DNA from: Phallusia mammillata | Lineage: Eukaryota > Chordata > Ascidiacea > Phlebobranchia > Ascidiidae | Direction of reading: 5' to 3' | Length of the DNA: 64,000 nt | Assembly: GCA_003260075.1 (NCBI GenBank) | Contig: QLIY01000135.1 | Span: forward strand, 62,001 to 126,000 | Shown here: positions 37,521-47,400 of the stretch, one piece after another | Layout: each line of letters begins with the position of its first letter | How positions within the stretch are numbered: position 1 is the stretch's first letter | Notes under the pieces: generated by a model | Database searches by the model: none | The model's input: only the letters and a program-made list of their open reading frames with translations | Told to the model about the DNA's origin: nothing | Made by a program: the position numbers and the translations under genes

Positions 37521-38328
37521 ATGGATAAGCAAGACAAGGCTAATAATGACAACCGTTCGAACCAATGCAACCCGAATAATGAAAGGTAAGTAGTTGATGT
37601 GATATCTGTATTTTTTAGATTTGAGCCCATTTAGATGCTTAATCCTCAAGACAGTTACTAAAATTACACTACAACGCATAACAGCAGTTCCCTTAAATCA
37701 GGGGTGGGCAACCTGCGGGCCGCGTGCGGCCCTTCAGTAAAGCTTGTGCGGCCCGCACAGACGCTTGGATTTCAAAAGTACTGGCAAACGAGTCCAATTA
37801 TTGCATATTTTTGAGCTGATTAATGCGCCTGATGCTAGTTTTCTGCGATCTGGCAAAATGTGGCTAGAATCAAATACGAATTATACTTAGTTAAGCATAT
37901 TTGGTAAGAAACAAAGCAAAATCACTTTGTGTGATGCACAAGTGCGGCCCTCGATCCAATTTTGACATTTATAATTGGCCCTTCAGTAACAAAGGTTGCC
38001 CACCCCTGACTTAAATCGTTTTTTTTTTTTTGAAGTATACATTTTAAATTATTAAATAAACTCTTTGTAACTAACTGCTACTGATATGATATGCCATAGT
38101 GCTTATTTTCTATGCTTCATGAAATCTTTATTCTTTTGTTTTTATGCAGACATCAAGGCCACTCGCCTAATTATCAGGGCGAAGGCACCAAAGCAGATTT
38201 GGACAACCATTCCAACCAAAAGAATCGAAACAACCCAAAGTATAACAATGAAAATGAATTGCGTTATTCGACAATAAACTTTATTATGTTTTTGTTTTTA
38301 CAGTTACCAAGCTCCCAAACAGAAATGA
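37521..38328 (+). CDS. Small Asn-rich modular protein, paralogue 1 (third exon uncertain)
   Basis: Exon 1 (37521-37585) encodes a 21-residue start with DNRSNQCNPNNE and ends in phase 2 at GTAAGT. Exon 2 starts 38150 after TTATGCAG and encodes HQGHSPNYQGEGTKADLDNH and on. Both repeat the module D-N-x-S-N-Q-x-N-x-N-N then a Y-x-G stretch. A strong pyrimidine tract and CAG at 38303 precede TTACCAAGCTCCCAAACAG, which in phase 2 would give YQAPKQK-stop at 38328, like the YQGSKK end of paralogue 2. I see no phase-2 donor before it, though. Read-through instead gives a hydrophobic tail to 38390. Function unknown. Intron 1 holds a hAT MITE. Confidence 0.5.
37699..38008. mobile_element. hAT MITE in intron 1 of small gene paralogue 1
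   Basis: It starts CAGGGGTGGGCAACCTGCGG and ends GGTTGCCCACCCCTG, flanked by CCTTAAAT and ACTTAAAT. The interior is related to 27620, 38836 and 44215 (TTTGCCAGTACTTTTGAAAT in inverse). Confidence 0.8.
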
Positions 38329-38835
38329 AGAAAAGAATAGAAATGTTTTGTGTGTGTTGTGTTGATTACTTAAACTTTAACCTCGTATAAATTTAAACTA
38401 TTCCAGGATATGCTGTTTCGATTTTATGTGCCCGTAAGCATATTTTGGCACTTGCTATATGTTTTATGGTAAATTTTTGTGTTGATGGAAATTCGGAATA
38501 AAACCTGTCAAAATTAAGATGTTGTTGACAAAAAGTGCAACTTGTTTAAATGCGTCGTCGCAGACCGAAATAATTTCCTAAAAAGTCAAAGCTACACGAA
38601 ACATTCGCTTTTATTAAAGCATAATCAGTATTTATTGACATGTTTGGTTTCAAAACCGTAAAGACTCGCCCAAATATTTTTCACCAGTCTAACAGAACGA
38701 AGCCGTAGCAAATAGGTCAACCAGAATAAAATTGTTCAAGTATATTTTGAATCATACCGCCTGACTACGCAATTGCTATTGTTAGCACGGTGGTGAAATA
38801 GGATCAAATTACACTACAGTTCTATTGGCGTAATA

Positions 38836-39061
38836 CAGGGTTGTGCAACCTTTGATACTGTGGGGCCAAATACAATTGCCGAAATTAGTTCGCGGGCCGC
38901 ACCTGTGTATAACACAAGGTAATTTTTCATCAATCTGCTCAAAAATATATATTAGTTGAACTCGTTTGCCAGGACATTTGAAATCCAAGGGTCTCTGCGG
39001 GCCGCACGCCCTTTAATCAAGGGCCGCATTTGGCCCGTTGGCCGCAGGTTGCACACCTTTG
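38836..39061. mobile_element. hAT MITE between the two small paralogues
   Basis: It begins CAGGGTTGTGCAACC and ends GCAGGTTGCACACCTTTG, with GCGGGCCGCACCTGTGTATA inside. Short segments on either side (38690-38830 and 39110-39250: GCAAATAGG.CAACCAG and GATTAAATTACACTACAG) are copies of each other, so it lies inside an older tandem duplication. Confidence 0.65.
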
Positions 39062-39794
39062 TTTTAAAATTCTGTGTTCTAAATCCACATAGACACGCCA
39101 AAATAAATTTCTAAAACCACGAACCTATCGCAAATAGGACAACCAGTAAAATTTGTACAAGTCTACTTTTGGAACATCCGTCTGACTACGTCATTGCTAA
39201 TGTTATCGCAGTTGTGAAATAGGATTAAATTACACTACAGACCTAGTGGCGTAATAGTCTTCAATAGTATAATGAATTGATTTCCCAGCATTTGTTGTGT
39301 ATTCTTTAATTTGTTTGTTGTAAAGTTTTTAACCTGGACATAATCGAGATCCGAGATGGGTTAATTATGCTTGGCAGAAGTGCAGAGAAGCAACTGGTAA
39401 CAAACAAAAAATGAAGTAAATCAAAGTGTTTTTAGTTTTGCCATAACACCCAGCAAATGGTGTAAATATCGAGTGGGTGGGGCTAAACTGTATTTGTGTA
39501 GGCTACGGTAAGCAAACGAAACTAAGGTATCGACCAATCGAAACCAAAATCTCGCTGATGGAAAATCCCACTGCTATTTTATAATTGCCTGTAACTTCCC
39601 GTGATATGTTTTGACCGCAAATTAATTAAAAATTACCAGGCTACTTCATGTTATTTGTAGTTGCTACTTATGCTAAACCGCCTCACGGTTTTTCAAGTTA
39701 AAGCTTATAAATATGAACTTCTAAGCTTATAAATATGAACTGACATTGTGGTGTTGCAAACTGATTTGTTTACAGTGTCGATACATATATATAT

Positions 39795-39961
39795 CCAGTA
39801 GTGTCAGCCGGTTCTATCACAAAAGTCATATTTTTGAGCCGGTTCTGTTACAAAAAGTCTATTGACAGTAACCAGTAATGCTAACTGGTTCGCCGATCTC
39901 ATAAAATTTCATGAGACGGTTCTATAGAGCCGGTGCGAACGGGCTGAATCCCACCACTGTA
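39795..39961. mobile_element. MITE of the GCCGGTTC family
   Basis: It starts CAGTAGTGTCAGCCGGTTCT and ends GGGCTGAATCCCACCACTG. The same sequence occurs complete at 54283-54457 and half-replaced by poly-C at 25859-26045. Confidence 0.6.
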
Positions 39962-40704
39962 AATATCCAAATTTAAAACCCTGCATATATCCAAACTTAA
40001 ACTGTGGACTACATTAAATGTTTGAAAATTTTAGCCTCAAGTTTCTTAAACGTCCTAATTTCTCTAAAAACCAAACAAGATTTTGTGTGTCAAAATATCA
40101 CGAGGAAAATTGACCCTGCAATCGCCTATAAGTCGTGTATAGGCAGGCGCAATGATGGCTTACAAACAACTATTACAATACATTAATGTGTCTGTCACCC
40201 AAGCCCTTTATTACGCCACATAGCATTAAATTACGTCATGTTCGTTCGGCAAAACTCGAGTTTCGCCAGGTAGAGAACACAGTAGCGTTTGTCGCACAAC
40301 ATTTGATTGGCTATAAAAGTCAGCACCAGATTTAGCAATTCGGCAGAGAAGCGTTGCTTAGCATGCGTTTGGGGTTCGTTGTGTGGAGCTGTTAATTGGG
40401 CTTTAATTTGAGAGATTAAAAGCTAATGTGTACTTTATGTTTATTGAGTTGCTAAGGATAATTATGCTATGAAGTTTTGTTTGTATATTTAGTTCTTTGA
40501 AAGCGTGCTTTTTCGGTGTGCAATTAAAATCAGAATTAGTTATGCTTATTTGACGTTGAATGTGCGTTTAGTTTCACCAACACTAACTAATTTTCTATGT
40601 TAAACTATTTTTGCTAGTCGCAGAATTAGCATTCAAGTACAGGTTTATCACTGAACTGAAAGTTATTTTGTTTCTACATTTGCTTGTTAAACCAAATCGA
40701 CAAA

Positions 40705-41355
40705 ATGGACAAAGCTAGCAACGACAACAAATCAAACCAATGCAACCCAAATAATGATAGGTAACTTCTACTTTTACTCTACTGTTTAAGCTAGCATATC
40801 TTACGTTTGTAATGTGTGTTCTTTAAATACAAGTTCTCTGGCCATTTTTGCACTTGTTTATAAAACTGCGCGCAAAAATTGGTTGAACAAACTACATATT
40901 GCAGAAACATGGCGTTCATCACCGTTTTGTGTCTAGATACCAGGGTCACCAAGGAAGTTACCAAGGAACTGGTACCAGATCTGATTTGAACAATCATTCA
41001 AACCAGATGAACCCCAACAGCAGCAGGTAGGTTATTGCGAGTTAATACAATACAAACGAAACTACATTATGATGACATATTAAAGCCAGGCCGTTATTTT
41101 GACATTACCATTTGTAATGACTGTACATTGGCATGAAAACACTACAGAGAAAGGCTATGGTGCTAACTTCCAGTCTTTTTTGCTGCTTACTACTTTAGTT
41201 ATCTATTATAACAAATATCCATTTTAATTTTGTTATATTGGGCACTAAAAGTTACATTTTTTCTAGTAAATTTTCATGTAGGATTTTTAAATCTTTTGTT
41301 GAAGGCAGCTAATTTTTATTTCTTTTTTTTCAGCTACCAAGGAAGCAAGAAGTAA
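40705..41355 (+). CDS. Small Asn-rich modular protein, paralogue 2
   Basis: Three exons: 40705-40760, 40937-41026 and 41334-41355, both junctions in phase 2, giving 55 codons and a stop. The protein opens MDKASNDNKSNQCNPNND, continues RYQGHQGSYQGTGTRSDLNN, then HSNQMNPN, and ends SYQGSKK. Two copies of an Asn-rich module (DN.SNQ.NPNN) are separated by YQG repeats, and each exon junction falls at the same place after the module. There is no signal peptide, membrane span or cysteine framework, so it is probably a soluble disordered protein. I recall similar short proteins in other animals but no assigned function. AATAAA at 41666 is the likely polyadenylation signal. Homologous to 37521-38328. 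Confidence 0.75.
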
Positions 41356-42419
41356 CATCTTCGTCTGTCGGTGTCTGTTTTATGTGTATTTGTAATTGAT
41401 GTATCATAATTTCAACCCTTGGACCAACTAAATTGTTTTTTTTTGAAATTTTCGTATTCTTTGATTGTCGCAAAAACGATTAGTCGAATGGCTGTAATAT
41501 TAAAATACTAATACTTTGAGAATACAGTGTGATAAATCTAAATTCGCCATTTTGTATTTCTTTTCTAAAATTTCGGTGTACTGTGTTTTTGGAAAACTAA
41601 ATCTAAAACGAGAACTGTAGGAATTCATAATTTTGTGTGACGAAAAATTGCACCTTTTGTTTCGAAATAAAACATATTACAGTCAATGTTATACATATTA
41701 ATCTAAAACCTTGTCGCAAGGTACATTTTCTGTTGTAACAAGTCAGTCAACTCATGAAAATCAAATCCAGAAAAAATGAAAACTTGTAATAAGTTTATTT
41801 GTGTGAAAATTGCACTGTGCAAAAAAATAATAACAGGAACATAAAGTGGTGTAAATGCACACAGTCCGGAATTGCTAAATACATAAACTTTGCCAATAAT
41901 TTACTGCACTGTTTGGAGGAGAATTAAAATTAAATACATTTGCTTTTTTATTCAAAAATGTGACTTGGGGTTGATTTTATAACAAAAATATCTTTTTACT
42001 TTTTTTTGTAATGTGGTCATACTTTATACTGAAAATATGTCTGTAACAGTAAACCTCGGTTAATCTGGGCCCGTTTGGTCCAAACAATTTGGGTTAGGCG
42101 AAGATCTGGATTAACCGATGTCGGTGAGTTCAAGTTTTACCACATTACAAATCATTTGTACCTCAAGTTTTGTCCAAATTAGGCAAAGATCCGGATTAAT
42201 CAAATCTGGTTTAAGCGAGGTTAACGGTATCATAGTTTAAGCTGCAAAATTATCTGGTATAATACTGCGTATCTGGTATAATACTGAGAGCGGTAAGGTC
42301 AGCAATATTTTGAGCTTAAAAAGACCCAAAACTAACACATAATGCTGTGCAATATGTAAACAAGACAAAAATATATACCTAGCGGTGAAAAAATAACGAA
42401 AAAATGGGTAAAATACATT
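41356..42419. other. Convergent 3' intergenic region with a pogo-like MITE
   Basis: It lies between the 3' ends of the small plus-strand gene and the minus-strand DPP-like gene. The MITE spans about 42047-42230 (CAGTAAACCTCGGTTAATCT to GCGAGGTTAACGGTA). The rest is AT-rich UTR-like sequence. Confidence 0.5.
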
Positions 42420-44174
42420 TCAGTCCGTCCGCAACCGTGGCGGAGGCAATACAATGTTCAATTTGTCGTAAAGGCAGTTCCGTAGAAATAACCGCGCCGT
42501 GATGTACATGTGTTTTGCTGCGCGTTTGTCCGACAATCTGTGGTCTTGGTCAGGGTAGAAAATTGTGCTCACTGCGCCCACTGGCAGGTCTCTCTCCACG
42601 GCAAGATAGTCGAGCAGTAATGAATGCTGCCACTTAATTCTCCCTGAGAATAAATTACAATTTCAAGACATGTTCTGATTAAATTTTATGTTTGATTGAG
42701 ACACATGCACCACTAAAATATATGCAGCACAGATTTTTATGTGTCCTCACAACAGTTTATGCACAGAATTGATTTTCATATGTCTGAACATGCACACACA
42801 AGTTCCCTAAGTACGCTGATGACCACTGTGCAACATTAGCTGTGCACTCTGTAGCCATTTAATATGCAGCATGGACTTTCATGTATCTGTTGATACACAG
42901 GGCCACTGTGAGCAACATTGGGTAAGCGCTTGTGACCACACATTATTTAATTTAATTAAGGATCACTACACGTAACATTAGATGTGCAGGCTGTATCTAT
43001 TTACCAGTTAACACGCAGTATAAACTTTGTTTAACGCTAAGAATATACAAACAGTACACCACATTGTTTGTAATTACGAACTATTAAACTATCTGTGTGT
43101 TTTCATTTAATAACCATGCAGTTCTTCAACTAATTCGTTGGCGTTACGAGTGATTGTAAACTTACTGTCTTTTGTCCCATGAAACGCAAGCAACTGCTTG
43201 GAATTGGGCAGAAAGCTTGGTGAACCAATTAGATTGCTTCGTTCGGGGGGGGGGGAGAGTGATTGTAAACTCACTGTCTTTTGTCCCATGAAACGCAAGC
43301 AACTGTTTGGAATTGGGCAGAAAGCTTGGTGAACCAATTAGATTGCTTCGTTCGTATCCGACTGGGTTAACGTCAGGCAATCCAAACATCGCTTCTGCCT
43401 TGACGGAAGCTGCAAATACAGTGGAAACGGTTAAGGTTTGGTCGGGAACAAGCGGACAAAGAGTCTATTACCTAATAGCCCACTTTTGGCACTGATGGTT
43501 ATAACAAAAAAATTGAGTGTTTTAAACACCCTAAATTGTGCTTTACATACATACGTGGCAATCTTTACTGATAATTTTGATTGGTTTAAGCTTGAAAACA
43601 ATTCCAGTAACTAACATTATCATTAGAATTGGTTAACTTTAAATGTTCTATATCGATACGGTGTCTCAAAGTTGTAAGTCGTGCCGGGTTCGTGCTTAGT
43701 TTTTGATTGACAAAGGGGCTTAATTGGGACCTGACTTAACATTCTGTGTCCGTAGTATTTTAAAATTACAAAAGTAGTTAGTTGCTGGACATAACATAAT
43801 GCCAAGGGCCCCTAAAACGATTATCCATGGTGTAACTCCGGGGTGTATACTTTTTTGTAAGTGAACAATATCTTATATATAACTTATATATATTTTTCCA
43901 TCTTAAATCTCATGTAAATTTTTTTGCGATTGACTCTACCATCAATGGTTTTATTGAACTGAACACGAGTCAACGAAGCAATCCCTTAAAGACTTTTCGC
44001 ATTCCATTTAAGTACTTACAATACAATTTCCAATCCACAATTGGTGAAATTGCCACTCCGCACTCGAACGTCCGCTGGGTGTCGCTGAGTGCAAGCAATG
44101 ACACGTAACCTCCATATCCGGTTCCGATAATTCCCACGGTCGAAGCCAATACCTTCCACTTGTCTTCGAGATAC
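42420..44174 (-). CDS. DPP-like gene, exons 14-16 (degenerate catalytic core)
   Basis: Exon 14 (44174-44020) has [16 protein letters not shown], with Gly (about residue 721) where active peptidases have Ser, followed by [16 protein letters not shown]. Exon 15 (43409-43115) has [10 protein letters not shown] with the Asp in place. Exon 16 (42643-42420) has [10 protein letters not shown] with the His in place, then a basic C-terminus and TGA at 42420. The exon 15 donor (GTTATT) is weak. Exon 15 is interrupted by a poly-G join at 43245-43255 with ~96 bp duplicated around it; the copies differ at SKF versus SEF. Confidence 0.88.
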
Positions 44175-44350
44175 CTGAAAATGATTTCATACTTGCATAA
44201 AAGGTTCACAGCAGAATTTAGGTTTAGATTTCAAATGTACCGGCAAACGAGACGAACTATTATATATTTTTAAGCAGATTACTGCGCCTGATGCTAGTTT
44301 TCTGCTACCTGGCAAAATGTGGCTAGAATCAAATGCGAATTATACTCATA

Positions 44351-44431
<81 letters not shown>

Positions 44432-47400
44432 AATTGTAATTGGCCCAACAGTAAAAAAGGTTGCCCATCCCTGTTTTAACTAAAATTGCAACAATAAAGG
44501 TGTCCAAATAGGACAGGGGTCGGCAACCCCTGGCACGCGTGCCAAAGTTGGCACTTTTTGGCACATATTGAAGTAACAATTTAACCTGTTACACTGCTTG
44601 TTTATTGTTTTTGTCATGTCATTGTCTTAAAATTCAGCCTTACATGCACAAAACACTCTGCTTTCTCTTTATTATTGATATCTGCTGTCACGAACCACTA
44701 TTATTTAAAGTAACAAGTAAATTGGCACGCGTCACCTAAAAGGTTGCCGACCCCTGAAATAGGAGTTGTACCGAGTTAAGACGGTCACCTATGTGTAACT
44801 TTTGGTAAAAATTAGGCCTTAAAGTTTTGCGACTTTGAGCACATAAAAGGCATTCAGAGCAGTTTATTTATTTTCTTGACACTGTGTTCAGTTGATTTGT
44901 CTTGGAGCCCGGTGTATTACTTAATAAATCAAACTCTTACCAAAAATGATGGCGAACACATGTGACAAGAGAGTCACTTAATGCAAGCGATGCAAAAAAC
45001 ACTCTCTTGGTGTGCACCGAGTTTTACGTATACTTATATACAAACGAAGAAACATAACAAAATTCATGGCAATATTTACACTTTTTGTGCTAAATGGCCA
45101 CATTTCTCATTATGTAGCTATATGTACACATTTAGATTCTTAGTAGCCATTACATTATTACCCCTACCCAAAGTAAGTTTTTATTATTAAAAGAAATGCA
45201 ATGCAAGGATAAATTTCTGTGGTGGACCACCTTTAAAGTGTCACTCATATAGAAACTTATCAACAACTTGAATATATTCATAACTGAGATCAGCCCAGAA
45301 GCACCGATGCAGACCAGCTGCGATCGCGGTACACTTATCGATAAATCATAGTACGCCAGGCCTATTAAATGCGTAATACTGAATCAGCGGGTCTTCCAAG
45401 CATTTTTTAATAGGCCTGGCGTACTATGATTTATCAACAAACTTGGTTTCAATCTACTTACTTCAGCACATTGTGGATATCTTCTACCTCCAGTACTCCA
45501 GGTTGATTGGCAACTTCCTGAAGAAGTTTGTCACCTCTGTTGCCCGAGCCTCTCCCGTCCACCAAAACGGAAATGATGCTATCCTCCATTGTGACGTATT
45601 CGGCAAATCCGAGTCGGAACCGAAAGTCAGTGTTCTGAGAATTTAAATCCCCTCTGAAAATAGGGAGAAATATTGTTGGTGAAGAACTAAAAAATCCTAT
45701 GTTTGGATCTAAAAATTATAGCAGCAGCAAGGCAACTGTTTAACAATATTAAAGACCGTAAAATGCGATCAAACTTAATTAAATAGTTCACCAAAGAATC
45801 ATATTTCATAGGTACGATACGCAGGTCTATTGAAGGCGTTATACTGGATCAGTCTGTCACCAAGCATTCCCATATGCAAGGCACAGGCCATGTACGACGG
45901 GCTCGCCGCTAAGCCTGTATGTTGTTCAGTTGGTATAGCTCGAGTTCAAAGAAAGGCTCCTGTCGTGTGTTCGAATCCCACGGCTTTAAGGCTAGATTTT
46001 TCTAGCCTATGCCTAGCCACATGAAAATGCTTGCGGCGACCCTGATTCGGTACAACGCCTTCAATATGCTTGGCGTACTATGATTTACATGCGAGTGTAC
46101 CGTGTTCGCTGGTCTGAATAGACGCTTAAGGGCTGATCTCAGTAAGGAATTTATGTTCTTCTCATCTGTTAGTACAAGACTATTTCTGCTTTACTTTAAT
46201 TTCACACCAAAATTAGGCTTCCATGCCAGGCAAAATCGATCTATGGTAACGTATTTGCTGCTTAAACACACTCTTAATATTGTAGAATGGTTGGAAAATT
46301 CGTGCACTTGAAATTGAGTCCATGTGAATTACAATACAAAGCACGTTTTTGTTGTTTTTTTTCACGGGGTTCGAACCCAGGACACTCCCGGGGACGAATC
46401 CCCCCGATCAATTTTTTTTTATTCTGTATATGGGTCAGGCGCGCTGGACAATTCGGCAAAGTTCCTGCCCTACCTGACAGCAACTTTCCAATGTTTGTCC
46501 GGGGTTCGAACCCAGGACACTCCCGGGGACGAATCCCGATCAGGTTTTTGTCTGTATATGGGTCAGGCGCGCCAGACCGTTTGGCCAAGTTCCTGCCTGT
46601 CTGGATATGGGTCAGGCGCACCGGACCATTCGAATCTTTATTTTGTATGTTTCGACGTCTTCATCAGGATGGGTCAGGCGCGCCAGACCATTCGGCCAAG
46701 TCCTGCATGTTAACTTACACGTGAAAGATGACTGGACGTTTCGCCACCAAGTGGTCAAGTGGAAGCAGATATTTGAAGTTGATTTCTGAAACAAAACAGA
46801 AAAATGCCCAAATTACCGTTTTGTACAAAACCCAAATTGCCGTGGCTTTTTAGTAGCAGACAAAACATTTGATTCAAAACTAATAAACTAAAACACATTT
46901 CAGTTTAGTTAAGGTTAGTGTTTCTTTGGTTTTGTGATAAATACATTTCTCTAGTATAGCATCAATCAACAATATGTTATTAAGAAAAATGCTTATTATG
47001 GTTTATTGGTGTTTATCCACCAGCGCGCGGACTTTACAATTCTGTCTCTAGGTTTTATTTCCTGATTTTAATTTGCAAATAAATTTACCAACAATGGGTG
47101 ATGGTTTCGTGTTACTAAAATTGACTTTGCCTAACTCCAGGTACCTTGTTATAATTTAAAAAAAGACATACTAACTTAAAACTGTTTACTTACTATTTCC
47201 GTTAGATTTTATTGTTCCACAGCGATACCACGAAGTAAAGTTTTTAGTTTGATTAAAACTGCTTTCTGTAGGGGGGGGGGTTATCCACCAACGCGCGGAC
47301 TTTACAATTCTGTCTCTAGGTTTTATTTCCTGATTTTAATTTGCAAATAAATTTACCAACAATGGGTGATGGTTTCGTGTTACTAAAATTGACTTTGCCT

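Noticed and set aside
46287..46724. 145-codon plus-strand frame and its overlapping antisense frame
   Set aside because: Both arise from the tandem array at 46364-46710; the opposite strand there runs up to a DPP-like exon.
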